The notes below the pieces were generated by a model that did no database searches, had not been told where the DNA came from, and saw only the letters and a list, made by a program, of their open reading frames with translations. Positions 40,651-51,474 of a DNA stretch of 64,000 nucleotides are shown piece after piece (the stretch's first letter is position 1; every line of letters starts with the position of its first letter). Position numbers and translations under genes: made by a program. Source of the DNA: Rhodobacterales bacterium (GTDB taxonomy: Bacteria; Pseudomonadota; Alphaproteobacteria; Rhodobacterales; Rhodobacteraceae); the NCBI GenBank assembly GCA_003249215.1, contig QKJR01000053.1, positions 1 through 64,000 of the forward strand, written 5' to 3'.

Positions 40651-41655
40651 ATGAAGACGCGCATTCTCATGGCCCTGACCACGGCCCTCGCCGCGGCGCC
40701 GGCGCTCGCCGAAGAGGTCAACGTCTATTCGCACCGCCAACCCGAGCTGGTGCAGCCGCTCTTCGACGCATTCACCAAGGAAACCGGGATCGCGGTCAAC
40801 GTGGCTTTCGTCGACAAGGGCATGGTCGAGCGTCTGGTGGCCGAGGGGCGCCGCAGCCCGGCCGATCTGGTGATGACGGTGGATATCGCGCGCCTCAGTC
40901 AGGTGGTCGATGCCGATGTGACCCAACCGGTCGAGGATGCCGCCCTGATCGCCGCGGTGCCGGCCGGGTTCCGTGACCCCGCGAACCAGTGGTTCGGGCT
41001 CACGAGCCGCGCCCGGGTGATCTTCGCCTCCAAGGATCGGGTGAAACCGGGCGAGGTGAGCACCTATGAGGATCTGGCCGATCCGAAATGGAAGGGCCGG
41101 ATCTGCACCCGCCCCTTCACCGCCGATTACAACGTCGCCCTGACCGCCGCCTATCTGGCCCACCACGGGGAAGAGGCGACCAAGACCTGGCTCGAAGGGG
41201 TCAAGGCGAACCTCGCCAAGAAGCCCGAGGGCAATGACCGCAGCCAGGTCAAGTCGATCTGGGCCGGCGAATGTGACATCTCGCTCGGCAATACTTATTA
41301 CATGGGCCAGATGGTGAACGACGCGGTCGAGAAGGAATACGCCGCCGCTGTCAATGTCGTCTTCCCGATCTTCGAGGGCGGCGGCACGCATATGAACATC
41401 TCGGGCGTGGCGATGACCAAGGCCGCCCCGAACAAGGAAGCCGCGCTGAAACTCATGGAATTCCTCGCCTCGGACGAGGCGCAAAGGATCTATGCGGAAA
41501 CCAACCACGAATTCCCGATCAAGCCCGGCGTGCCGGCCTCGGCGCTGGTGCAGAGCTGGGGCAGCTTCACCCCCGACAGCCTCGGCCTCGTCGACATCGC
41601 CAAACTGCGCCCGGAGGCGCTCAAGCTGATCGAAGAAGTGAACTTCGACGGGTAA
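40651..41655 (+). CDS. Fe(III) ABC transporter substrate-binding protein
   Basis: The 334-residue periplasmic protein has a 20-residue signal peptide (cleavage after PALA). The mature start EEVNVYSHRQPELVQPLFDAF and the SIWAGECDISLGNTYYMG segment, with paired tyrosines near 234-235 in YYMG, match FbpA/FutA-type iron binders whose Tyr pair coordinates ferric ion. Permease and ATPase genes are missing on both sides, so it must work with a transporter encoded elsewhere. AGGAG lies 6-10 bases before the ATG. Confidence 0.9.
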   Translation: MKTRILMALTTALAAAPALAEEVNVYSHRQPELVQPLFDAFTKETGIAVNVAFVDKGMVERLVAEGRRSPADLVMTVDIARLSQVVDADVTQPVEDAALIAAVPAGFRDPANQWFGLTSRARVIFASKDRVKPGEVSTYEDLADPKWKGRICTRPFTADYNVALTAAYLAHHGEEATKTWLEGVKANLAKKPEGNDRSQVKSIWAGECDISLGNTYYMGQMVNDAVEKEYAAAVNVVFPIFEGGGTHMNISGVAMTKAAPNKEAALKLMEFLASDEAQRIYAETNHEFPIKPGVPASALVQSWGSFTPDSLGLVDIAKLRPEALKLIEEVNFDG

Positions 41656-41684
41656 TCATCTGATATTATGATGAAACATTATAG

Positions 41685-41714
41685 CGCGCTCGGGGTCGAC
41701 CCGGGCGCGTTTTT
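41685..41714 (+). terminator. Terminator of the iron-binding protein gene
   Basis: A 10-bp stem with one G-T pair (41685-41694 with 41700-41709), loop GTCGA, is followed by TTTTT. Confidence 0.9.
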
Positions 41715-41777
41715 CGGTGCACGGGCACTGGACTCGGCCCCGCCGCACGGGCAGTCTGGCGTCAAAGGAGTCCCCCC

Positions 41778-42713
41778 ATGGCGCGCAAGATCATCATCGA
41801 CACCGACCCAGGCCAGGACGACGCCGTCGCGATCCTGCTCGCGCTCGGCAGCCCAGAGCTCGACCTTCTGGGCATCACCTGCGTGGCGGGCAACGTGCCG
41901 CTGCCACTGACCTCGAAGAATGCGCGGGTGATCTGCGAACTCGCCGGGCGGACCGACGTCAAGGTCTTCGCCGGCTGCGAAAAACCGCTGCAAAGACGGC
42001 TGGTTACGGCGGAAAACGTGCATGGCAAGACCGGTCTCGACGGGATCGAGCTGCCCGATCCGACGATGCCCCTGCAAGAGATGCACGCCGTCGATTTCAT
42101 CATCGAAACGATCCGCGCCGAGGCGCCGGGTGCGGTCACGCTCTGCCCGCTCGGGCCGCTGACGAATATCGCGACGGCGCTGCAACGCGCGCCTGATATC
42201 GCGCCGAAGATCGCCGAAATCGTGTTGATGGGCGGTGCCTATTTCGAGGTGGGAAACACCACGCCGGCGGCCGAATTCAACATTCACGTCGACCCTCAAG
42301 CCGCGGAAATCGTGTTCAAATCCGGGATCCCGCTGGTGGTGATGCCGCTCGATGTGACGCACAAGGTTCTGACCACCCGCGCCCGCGTCGAGGCGTTCCG
42401 CGCGCTCGGTACGCCGGTCGGCCACGCGGTGGCGAGCTGGACCGATTTCTTCGAGCGCTTCGACATGGCGAAATACGGCAGTCAGGGCGCGCCGCTGCAC
42501 GATCCCTGCGTGATCGCCTACCTGATCCGCCCCGAGCTGTTTGAGGGCCGCCACATCAACGTCGAGATCGAGATCCAGTCCGAGCTGACCATGGGCATGA
42601 CCGTCGCCGACTGGTGGCGCGTGACGAAACGCGCGCCGAACGCGATGTTCATGGGTCGCGCCGATGCCGAGGGGTTCTATCAGCTTCTGACCGAGCGGAT
42701 CGGGCGGCTGTAA
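41778..42713 (+). CDS. Ribonucleoside hydrolase (IunH family)
   Basis: The 311-residue enzyme splits nucleosides into base and ribose for salvage. The calcium-binding N-terminal DTDPGQDDA motif (8-16), the LCPLGPLTNIA stretch, GGAYFEVGNTTPAAEFNIHVDP, and the C-terminal HDPCVIAYL with the catalytic-region His are all there. Substrate range (inosine-uridine or pyrimidine preferring) is not determinable. AAGGAG precedes the ATG by 7 bases. Confidence 0.93.
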   Translation: MARKIIIDTDPGQDDAVAILLALGSPELDLLGITCVAGNVPLPLTSKNARVICELAGRTDVKVFAGCEKPLQRRLVTAENVHGKTGLDGIELPDPTMPLQEMHAVDFIIETIRAEAPGAVTLCPLGPLTNIATALQRAPDIAPKIAEIVLMGGAYFEVGNTTPAAEFNIHVDPQAAEIVFKSGIPLVVMPLDVTHKVLTTRARVEAFRALGTPVGHAVASWTDFFERFDMAKYGSQGAPLHDPCVIAYLIRPELFEGRHINVEIEIQSELTMGMTVADWWRVTKRAPNAMFMGRADAEGFYQLLTERIGRL

Positions 42714-42721
42714 GCGCCTTC

Positions 42722-42778
42722 GGCGGGCGTATTTGGGCCGGGACATGCCGGCTTTTTCTTGGTTCAAATACTCAAACC
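42722..42778. repeat. Family A inverted repeat pair, locus 3 (degenerate)
   Basis: A left copy (GGCGGGCGTATTTGGGCC, 42723-42740) faces a right copy (42753-42778, TTTTTCTTGGTTCAAATACTC plus AAACC). Head and core pair; the left tail has decayed. It lies between two genes on the same strand (nucleoside hydrolase end and selO start), so it is not confined to convergent ends. Confidence 0.65.
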
Positions 42779-42812
42779 TTGACCTTGCCGCCCCGGACCC
42801 CAGATCAGGCCC

Positions 42813-44237
42813 ATGACCCAGCCTCGTTTCGACAATTCCTATGCCCGCCTGCCCGATCGCTTTTTTGCGCGCCAGGCGCCGACGCCCGTGCGCGCGCCGC
42901 GTCTGATCGCGCTCAACCGTCCTCTGGCCGAGCGGCTCGGGCTCGATCCGGACTGGCTGGCCTCCGAGGACGGCGTTGCGATGCTTGCCGGCAATACTTT
43001 GCCCGAGGGCGCCGAGCCGATCGCCCAGGCCTATGCCGGGCACCAGTTCGGCGGCTTCGTGCCGCAGCTCGGCGACGGGCGGGCGGTGATGATCGGTGAG
43101 GTAGTTGCGCCCGACGGGGCGCGGTTCGATCTGCAGCTCAAGGGATCGGGGCCGACGCCCTTTTCGCGACGAGGCGACGGGCGTGCCTGGCTCGGGCCGG
43201 TGCTGCGCGAATATCTGATGAGTGCCGCCTTCGCGGGGCTCGGCCTGCCAACCACACAGGCGCTCGCCGCGGTGGCGACGGGCGAGCGGGTGGTGCGCGA
43301 CGGATTTGCGCGCCCGGGCGCGGTGCTCACCCGGGTCGCGGCCAGTCATGTGCGCGTCGGCACCTTCCAGTATTTCTCGGCGCGCGGCGATATCGACGCC
43401 TTAAGAACGCTCTGCAACCTGATGATTTCGCGTCATTACCCGGAGGCAGACGGACCGCTTTCGCTGCTCGAGGCGGTGGTGGCGGCGCAAGCGCGGCTGA
43501 TCGCGGGCTGGATGGCGATGGGGTTCATCCATGGCGTGATGAACACGGACAACATGGCGATTTCGGGCGAGACGATCGACTTCGGCCCCTGCGCCTTTCT
43601 GGACGCCTATCATCCGCGCAAGGTGTTCTCGTCGATCGACACGCAGGGGCGCTATGCCTATGGCAACCAGCCGCAGATCGCGCTGTGGAACCTCGCGCAG
43701 TTCGCCTCCTGCCTCTTGCCGCTGATCGGTGAGGGCGAGGCCGCGGTAGAGGAGGCAAGCGCGGTGCTCGATGGCTTCATCCCGATCTATCAGGGCGAAT
43801 GGCTGCGCCGCTTTGGCGCCAAGATCGGGCTCGCGGCGGCGACCGAGGCCGATCTGCCGCTGATCGAGAGCCTGCTCGAGCGGATGGCGAGCGAAGGCGC
43901 CGATTTCACCCGCAGCTTCCGCGGCCTCTCGACCGGCCGCGCGCGGGACGAATTCACCGATCCGGCGGCGTTTGATACCTGGGCGCCCGGCTGGCAGGCC
44001 CGGCTCGGCCCCGCGGCCGAGGCGCAAGCGATCATGGCCGCGGCCAACCCGATCCGCATTCCCCGCAACCACCGGATCGAGCAGGCGATCGAGGCGGCGG
44101 TGGGCGAGGATTTTGCCCCCTTCGAGCGACTGATGGTCGCGCTCGCCGATCCTTTCGCGGAAAACCCCGACTGGGCCGATCTCGAAATCGGACCCTGGCC
44201 CGAGGAACGCGTCGCGCGCACCTTCTGCGGCACCTGA
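42813..44237 (+). CDS. selO: Protein adenylyltransferase SelO
   Basis: The 474-residue pseudokinase-fold enzyme AMPylates proteins, linked to redox stress. Motifs: [13 protein letters not shown] start, [63 protein letters not shown] (active region), and the near-terminal [16 protein letters not shown]. The extreme end, TFCGT, has a plain cysteine. A GGGG-containing leader and the family A repeat precede it. Followed at 37 bases by an EEP-family gene on the same strand. Confidence 0.96.
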   Translation: MTQPRFDNSYARLPDRFFARQAPTPVRAPRLIALNRPLAERLGLDPDWLASEDGVAMLAGNTLPEGAEPIAQAYAGHQFGGFVPQLGDGRAVMIGEVVAPDGARFDLQLKGSGPTPFSRRGDGRAWLGPVLREYLMSAAFAGLGLPTTQALAAVATGERVVRDGFARPGAVLTRVAASHVRVGTFQYFSARGDIDALRTLCNLMISRHYPEADGPLSLLEAVVAAQARLIAGWMAMGFIHGVMNTDNMAISGETIDFGPCAFLDAYHPRKVFSSIDTQGRYAYGNQPQIALWNLAQFASCLLPLIGEGEAAVEEASAVLDGFIPIYQGEWLRRFGAKIGLAAATEADLPLIESLLERMASEGADFTRSFRGLSTGRARDEFTDPAAFDTWAPGWQARLGPAAEAQAIMAAANPIRIPRNHRIEQAIEAAVGEDFAPFERLMVALADPFAENPDWADLEIGPWPEERVARTFCGT

Positions 44238-44274
44238 ACTTCGCCACGCAACCAATTGGCATATAACGCATTTC

Positions 44275-44976
44275 ATGGGATTTCGCATCGCCTCCTACAA
44301 TCTGCACAAATGCGTTGGATCGGATGGCAAGGCCGATCCCGCGCGGATCGTCGCGGTCCTGAATGCGCTCGGCGCCGATGTGATCGCCCTTCAGGAGGTC
44401 GACCGGCGGATGGGCGCGCGGCCCGCGGCCTTGCCGCTGCGGCTGATCGAGGACGAGACCGGGTTTCACCGCGCCGCCCTGCCGCGCACCGGGCCGGACA
44501 GTCTGGGGTGGCACGGTCAGGCGGTGCTGATCCGGCGCGGCATCCGGGTGCATGAGGGCGGCGGCATCACGCTGCCGGGGCTCGAGCCGCGCGGCGCGCT
44601 CTGGCTCAGGCTCGCGCCCGAGGGCTCGGACCCGTTCGTTCTGGTGGCCGCGCATCTGGGGCTGCGCCGCGCCGACCGGCGCGCGCAATGGGTGCGGATA
44701 GCAGACGTCATGCGCGCGGCCGCACCCGCCCCCGTGCTCGCCGTGGGCGATTTCAACGAATGGCGGGCGAAACGCGGCTTCGAGGCGCTGACCGGCTTCG
44801 AGATCCACGCCCCCGGCGCCACCTTCCCGGCGCGCGCACCGCTCGGCCGGCTCGACCGGATCGTGGCGGGGCCAGGGCTGAGTGTCCGGCGGATGGGCGT
44901 CTTCGACAGCGCGCTCGCGCGGCGCGCCTCGGACCACCTGCCGATCTGGGCCGATGTGGCGGGCGCCCTGCGCTAG
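44275..44976 (+). CDS. Endonuclease/exonuclease/phosphatase family protein
   Basis: The 233-residue protein has the EEP fold: FRIASYNLHKCVG (N-terminal Asn), VIALQEVDRRMG (metal-binding Glu), VAAHLGLRRADR, VGDFNEWRA and SDHLPIWAD at the end (catalytic Asp-His). No signal peptide or domain extension. Substrate could be DNA, lipid or nucleotide. Preceded by selO and followed by the DMT transporter gene, likely one operon. Confidence 0.88.
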   Translation: MGFRIASYNLHKCVGSDGKADPARIVAVLNALGADVIALQEVDRRMGARPAALPLRLIEDETGFHRAALPRTGPDSLGWHGQAVLIRRGIRVHEGGGITLPGLEPRGALWLRLAPEGSDPFVLVAAHLGLRRADRRAQWVRIADVMRAAAPAPVLAVGDFNEWRAKRGFEALTGFEIHAPGATFPARAPLGRLDRIVAGPGLSVRRMGVFDSALARRASDHLPIWADVAGALR

Positions 44977-45052
44977 ACTTGTCGCGGATACAATCGCGCA
45001 CTGGACGGCGCGCGCCGGCTCGGGCACTGCGGCCGGGCGAAAGGGAGGCGTC

Positions 45053-47333
<2,281 letters not shown>

Positions 47334-47359
47334 GGCCCTCGGGGAAAAGCGGCCTGCGC

Positions 47360-47455
47360 TTTTTCTTGGTCCAAATACTCAAAGCAACCCCGCCGGGTCC
47401 TCTCGGCGGGGTTTGACTTTTTCGCCTCTGGCGGGAGTATTTTGGCCAAGAAAAA
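47360..47455. repeat. Family A inverted repeat pair, locus 4
   Basis: The left copy (47360-47380, TTTTTCTTGGTCCAAATACTC) and right copy (47435-47455, GAGTATTTTGGCCAAGAAAAA) bracket the eno terminator. The right copy's tail merges into AAAGGAGG, the ribosome-binding site of the next gene, so the repeat forms its 5' leader. Confidence 0.8.
47386..47413 (+). terminator. Terminator of eno inside the repeat pair
   Basis: The stem AACCCCGCCG with CGGCGGGGTT and an 8-base loop is followed by TGACTTTTT. Confidence 0.75.
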
Positions 47456-47471
47456 GCAAAGGAGGCGCAAG

Positions 47472-47900
47472 ATGGACGAGGCGGAGCGGATCATTGAGCA
47501 ACTGCGGCTCGCGCCGCATCCCGAGGGTGGCTGGTATCGCCAGACCTGGGTGGCCGAGGCCGAAGGTGGCGCGCGGCCCTCGGGCACGGCGATCCTGTTC
47601 CTTCTTAGGGCCGGCGAGCGCAGCCATTGGCACCGGGTCGATGCGGATGAGATCTGGCTGTTCCATGCGGGGGCGCCGCTGATCCTGTCGATTGCGCAAA
47701 CCGAGGCGGGCCCCGCGCGCGCTCTGCGTCTCGGGGCCGATGTGCTCTGCGGGGACGCGCCGCAAGGCTTCGTGCCCGCTCATCACTGGCAGGCTGCGCG
47801 CTCGACCGGGGATTGGACGCTCGTCGGCTGCACGGTCAGCCCGGGGTTTCGCTTCGAGGGGTTCGAACTGGCCGCCCCGGGTTTCGACATTCCACGCTGA
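47472..47900 (+). CDS. Cupin domain-containing protein (DUF985)
   Basis: The 142-residue protein has the DUF985 signature: EQLRLAPHPEGGWYRQTW, TAILFLLRAGERSHWHRVDADEIWLFHAG (cupin metal-type residues H and E), WQAARSTGDWTLVGCTVSPGFRFEGFEL at the end. Function unknown; the cupin pocket suggests a sugar or small-molecule ligand. Its Shine-Dalgarno (AAGGAGG, 47459-47465) lies against the tail of the family A repeat. The start at 47472 is favoured by spacing over the ATG at 47442, which is inside the repeat. Confidence 0.85.
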   Translation: MDEAERIIEQLRLAPHPEGGWYRQTWVAEAEGGARPSGTAILFLLRAGERSHWHRVDADEIWLFHAGAPLILSIAQTEAGPARALRLGADVLCGDAPQGFVPAHHWQAARSTGDWTLVGCTVSPGFRFEGFELAAPGFDIPR

Positions 47901-47914
47901 TCACACCGCCCAGT

Positions 47915-48361
47915 TCACCAAGCCGCGTGGCGGAACGCGGCCTGGGCCGCCTCGAGCCAGCTTGCCGGCGGCAGGTTCAGCACCGCCACCGACACGGCGC
48001 AGGCGGTCAGCCCCACGGCCAGAGCCAACTCGCGCCGGTGACACAGCGATTTGGCCGCGGCCGACCAGAGCAGGTTGCGCAGGACCGGCCAGTGCAGCGC
48101 AATGTGCCAGAGGCCCGCGCCGAGAAAAACAACCGCCATCGTGAGATGAAGCTGCTCCCATTGCGCCCGCGCGAGCCCCAGCGCGCTCCAATCGAGCGCA
48201 TTGGCCAGCCGCCCCGCAGGTGCGATGTAGATTACTGCCCCCGAGACGACCATCCCGAGGAAGGCAAGCCCCACCAGAAAGACCGCTGCTGCGCGCACAG
48301 AAAAGCGCGCCGCCGCGCGGGCGGCCGGCGTCGGGCAGGGATCGGTGTGAACGGTGACCAT
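47915..48361 (-). CDS. DUF4405-type small membrane protein
   Basis: The 148-residue protein has about four transmembrane helices. Histidines in helices (QLHLTMAVVFLGAGLWHIALHW) resemble those that hold heme in cytochrome b-like DUF4405 proteins. No partner cytochrome or dehydrogenase is next to it. The product is divergent in transcription from the cupin gene's end (convergent arrangement) and 77 bases downstream of the DUF2798 gene on the same strand. Confidence 0.65.
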   Translation of the reverse strand: MVTVHTDPCPTPAARAAARFSVRAAAVFLVGLAFLGMVVSGAVIYIAPAGRLANALDWSALGLARAQWEQLHLTMAVVFLGAGLWHIALHWPVLRNLLWSAAAKSLCHRRELALAVGLTACAVSVAVLNLPPASWLEAAQAAFRHAAW

Positions 48362-48437
48362 GATCGGCCTCCTGACTCAATCCCGCGTTTCCTGTGTCGA
48401 AGCTACCGCAAGTCCACTCGGTGCGCCATGATGCGGA

Positions 48438-48692
48438 TCAAACCGGCCCCGCGAACCGGTGCATCACCCGGAAGGCCAGCCCGAAGGCCAGCGGCCCGAC
48501 CCCGAGCGACAGAATGAAGGCCACCGGCCAGGCGCTGAGCCAATGCTGCATCCAGATCCCGAACCAGCCCGGGCCGAAGCCGAAGGGCAGGATCGAGAAC
48601 AGAAAGGTCATCAGGAGCGCCATCAGGCAGGAGATGAAGACCTGAGCCAGAATGATGGTGTGTTTCTCGCGTTTGCGATCAGTTTCTTGCAT
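48438..48692 (-). CDS. DUF2798 small membrane protein
   Basis: The 84-residue protein has two transmembrane helices (residues about 15-37 and 50-72) with the pattern SCLMALLMTFLFS followed by WLSAWPVAFILSLGVGPLAFGLAFRVMHR, as in DUF2798 proteins. Function unknown. A palindrome TCGATATCGA at 48737-48746, together with a GTCGATA copy at 48693, lies just upstream and could be an operator. Confidence 0.78.
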   Translation of the reverse strand: MQETDRKREKHTIILAQVFISCLMALLMTFLFSILPFGFGPGWFGIWMQHWLSAWPVAFILSLGVGPLAFGLAFRVMHRFAGPV

Positions 48693-48846
48693 GTCGATAC
48701 CCGTGTTGAGGCCCTTCCAGGGGCGGCGCCGCGGGTTCGATATCGACTAACTCCCGGAGGGGTTCCGGTGACCGGGGTAACCAACCGGTCGCGCGTTTTT
48801 CGGCTCTTCGGAGATAGGGCTGCTGCGCAGAATGGTCAAGCGTGCG

Positions 48847-49956
48847 TCACGCCGGTTCGCTGATCTGACCACCGCCGATCAGCGCGGCGACCCCGGTCGT
48901 CGAGGGCCCCGAGGTCGGCAGGCCGCGGGCCACGCGCACCGCGAGATAGGCGAAGGCCTGCGCCTCGAGCATGTCGCCGTCGAGGCCGATATCCTCGATC
49001 GGCGCAATCGGACAGGGGATGCGGCGGGCCAGCTCGACCATCAGCGCCTCGTTGAGGCGCCCCCCGCCCGCAACATAAAGCATCGTGGGGGCTTCGGGGA
49101 AATGCTCGAAGCCGCGGGCGACGGCGGCGGCGGCGCAGGCGGCGAGTGTGGCCGCGGCATCGGCATCCGAAAGGTCATGGACCGCGCCGAGAAGATCGTG
49201 GAAATCATTGCGGTCGAGCGATTTCGGCGGGATCTTCAGGAACCAGGGATGCGCGAGAAAGGCCTCGACGATCCGGTCATCGACCGTACCGGCGCGCGCG
49301 AGCGCCCCCCCCTCGTCGCGCTCGACGCCCAGACGCGCGCGGATCAGATCGTTGATCGGGGCATTCGCGGGGCCACTGTCGAAGGCGAGAACGGCGCCCG
49401 CCGCCTCGGGGCCCGGCAGACGGGGATCGACCCAGGTCAGATTGCCGACCCCACCGAGATTGAGGAAGGCCACCGGCGTCTCGAGATGGGCCCATTTTGC
49501 GCAGGCGAAATGAAAGAACGGCGCGAGCGGCGCGCCCTGCCCGCCCATCTCGACGTCGTTCGAGCGGAAATCCCACACGACAGGACGGCCGAGCACCTCG
49601 GCCAGCACCTGACCCGAGCCCGCCTGATGCGTGCGGCGCGCGCCCTGCAGCCCCTGCGGATCATGCGCGAGCGTCTGGCCGTGAAAGCCGATGATCCGCG
49701 CATCGACCATGCCCACGAGCACCTCGGCATGGGCGGTCTCGATCACCTCGGCGGCGGCCTCCACCCCCGGCTCGCCCGGCCAGCGGCCAAGGGCCGCACG
49801 CAGGATCCGGCTCTCCTCCGTCGTGTAGGGGCGGTAATTGGAGCGGCCGAAATCGAGGATCCGCTCGCCATCGGTCAGCACCATGGCCGCATCCACCCCG
49901 TCGAGCGAGGTTCCCGACATCGTGCCCACCGCCCAGACCGGACCCGCTTTCAACAT
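48847..49956 (-). CDS. anmK: Anhydro-N-acetylmuramic acid kinase
   Basis: The 369-residue enzyme recycles 1,6-anhydro-MurNAc from cell-wall turnover to MurNAc-6-phosphate. Motifs: [15 protein letters not shown] (phosphate-binding loop), [59 protein letters not shown], and the C-terminal [19 protein letters not shown] precedes ATG 49956; the longer frame to 50010 would overlap the tyrS promoter. Divergent from tyrS with a 59-base gap. Confidence 0.95.
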   Translation of the reverse strand: MLKAGPVWAVGTMSGTSLDGVDAAMVLTDGERILDFGRSNYRPYTTEESRILRAALGRWPGEPGVEAAAEVIETAHAEVLVGMVDARIIGFHGQTLAHDPQGLQGARRTHQAGSGQVLAEVLGRPVVWDFRSNDVEMGGQGAPLAPFFHFACAKWAHLETPVAFLNLGGVGNLTWVDPRLPGPEAAGAVLAFDSGPANAPINDLIRARLGVERDEGGALARAGTVDDRIVEAFLAHPWFLKIPPKSLDRNDFHDLLGAVHDLSDADAAATLAACAAAAVARGFEHFPEAPTMLYVAGGGRLNEALMVELARRIPCPIAPIEDIGLDGDMLEAQAFAYLAVRVARGLPTSGPSTTGVAALIGGGQISEPA

Positions 49957-50015
49957 GGCTTCCCCTTCGCCTTTGGGGACGATATAGCCATGGCACGAAG
50001 AAAGGGACAAGCACG

Positions 50016-51266
50016 ATGACCTACCATCCGAAATCCGACTTCCTGCGGATCATCATCGAGCGCGGCTTCCTTGCGGATTGCACCGATCTGCAGGAGCTCG
50101 ACGCGGCACTGACGAAGGGGATGGTAACGGCCTATATCGGCTATGACGCGACGGCGGCCTCGCTGCATGTCGGGCACCTCTTGAACATCATGCTGCTGCG
50201 CTGGTTCCAGAAGACCGGCAACAAGCCGATCACCCTGATGGGCGGGGGCACCACGAAGGTCGGCGATCCGTCGTTCCGGTCCGAAGAGCGGCCGCTGCTG
50301 ACGCCCGAGAAGATCGACGAAAACATTGCCGGGATGCAGCGGGTCTTCGACCGCTATCTCGATTACTCGGACGCGGGCAACGGCGCGCTGATGCGCAACA
50401 ATGCCGAATGGCTCGACAGTCTGAACTATCTCGATTTCCTGCGCGATATCGGGCGGCATTTCTCGGTCAACCGGATGCTGAGCTTTGAATCGGTGAAGTC
50501 GCGGCTCGATCGCGAGCAGTCGCTCAGCTTCCTCGAATTCAACTACATGATCCTGCAGGCCTATGATTTCCTCGAACTCAACCGCCGCTATGGCTGCCTG
50601 TTGCAGATGGGCGGCTCGGATCAGTGGGGCAATATCGTCAACGGGATCGACCTGACCCGCCGGGTGCTCGATGCCGAGATTTTTGGCCTCACGACGCCGC
50701 TGCTGACCACCTCGGACGGGCGCAAGATGGGCAAATCGCAGGGCGGCGCGGTCTGGCTCTCGGGCGACATGCTGAGCCCCTATGAGTTCTGGCAGTTCTG
50801 GCGCAACACGACCGATGCGGATGTGGGGCGGTTCCTCAAGCTCTATACCGATCTGCCGGTGGAGGAATGCGAGCGTCTGGGCGCGCTTCAGGGCTCCGAG
50901 ATCAACGGCGCGAAGATCATCCTCGCCAATGAGGTCACGACGCTACTGCACGGCGCCGAGGCCGCCGCCGCCGCCGAAGCGACCGCGCGCGAGGTCTTCG
51001 AAAAGGGTGGCGTGGGCGAGGATCTGCCTACCCTGCATCTGGAGCCCGCCGAGGTGGTCGAGGGGATCAGCCTTGCCCAGCTCGTGCTTCGATCGGGTCT
51101 CGCCAAGACCGGCAAGGACGGCAAGCGGCTGATCGCCGAGGGCGGTCTGCGGGTCGATGACGAGGTCTGCGCCGATCCGGGGCGAATGTTCCACGCGGGC
51201 GATTTCGCCGAGCCGGTGAAACTCAGCGCGGGCAAGAAACGCCACGCGCTGGTGTCTCTGGGCTGA
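50016..51266 (+). CDS. tyrS: Tyrosyl-tRNA synthetase
   Basis: The 416-residue class I synthetase has [14 protein letters not shown] (HIGH motif) at about 43-56, the tyrosine-binding [13 protein letters not shown], the KMSKS equivalent [11 protein letters not shown], and a C-terminal S4 RNA-binding domain ([32 protein letters not shown]). Length and arrangement are standard. It ends at a family B repeat with a terminator. Confidence 0.98.
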   Translation: MTYHPKSDFLRIIIERGFLADCTDLQELDAALTKGMVTAYIGYDATAASLHVGHLLNIMLLRWFQKTGNKPITLMGGGTTKVGDPSFRSEERPLLTPEKIDENIAGMQRVFDRYLDYSDAGNGALMRNNAEWLDSLNYLDFLRDIGRHFSVNRMLSFESVKSRLDREQSLSFLEFNYMILQAYDFLELNRRYGCLLQMGGSDQWGNIVNGIDLTRRVLDAEIFGLTTPLLTTSDGRKMGKSQGGAVWLSGDMLSPYEFWQFWRNTTDADVGRFLKLYTDLPVEECERLGALQGSEINGAKIILANEVTTLLHGAEAAAAAEATAREVFEKGGVGEDLPTLHLEPAEVVEGISLAQLVLRSGLAKTGKDGKRLIAEGGLRVDDEVCADPGRMFHAGDFAEPVKLSAGKKRHALVSLG

Positions 51267-51273
51267 GCGCGGA

Positions 51274-51396
51274 GGGGCTCTGCCCCCGCCTTCGGCTCCC
51301 CCGGGATATTTGAGCACAGTTGATGAGACCAGGAGGGGCGCCACCGGATCGGGGCGCCCCTTTTTCATCGTCACCTGTGCCGAAATATCCTCGGGG
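51274..51396. repeat. Family B composite inverted repeat, locus 3
   Basis: A GGGGC-TCT-GCCCC hairpin (51274-51286) is followed by copies 51298-51326 (CCCCCGGGATATTT, tail CACAGTTGATG) and 51371-51396 (tail TCACCTGTGC, core AAATATCCTCGGGG), with the terminator between. It occupies the convergent end between tyrS and the VPLPA-CTERM gene; further GC hairpins lie in 51400-51470. Confidence 0.8.
51335..51365 (+). terminator. Terminator of tyrS
   Basis: The stem GGGGCGCC with GGCGCCCC (51335-51342 with 51353-51360) is followed by TTTTT. It sits between the two family B arms. Confidence 0.85.
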
Positions 51397-51474
51397 AGGT
51401 TCGGAGGGGTGGAAAACCCCTCCGACGGGGGTGCGGGGGCTGGCCCCCGCCCAGCCTGCTCAGAGCCTGCCCGC

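Noticed and set aside
40651-41655. Complete iron ABC transporter operon
   Set aside because: Only the binding protein is present; a terminator follows and the next gene is a nucleoside hydrolase.
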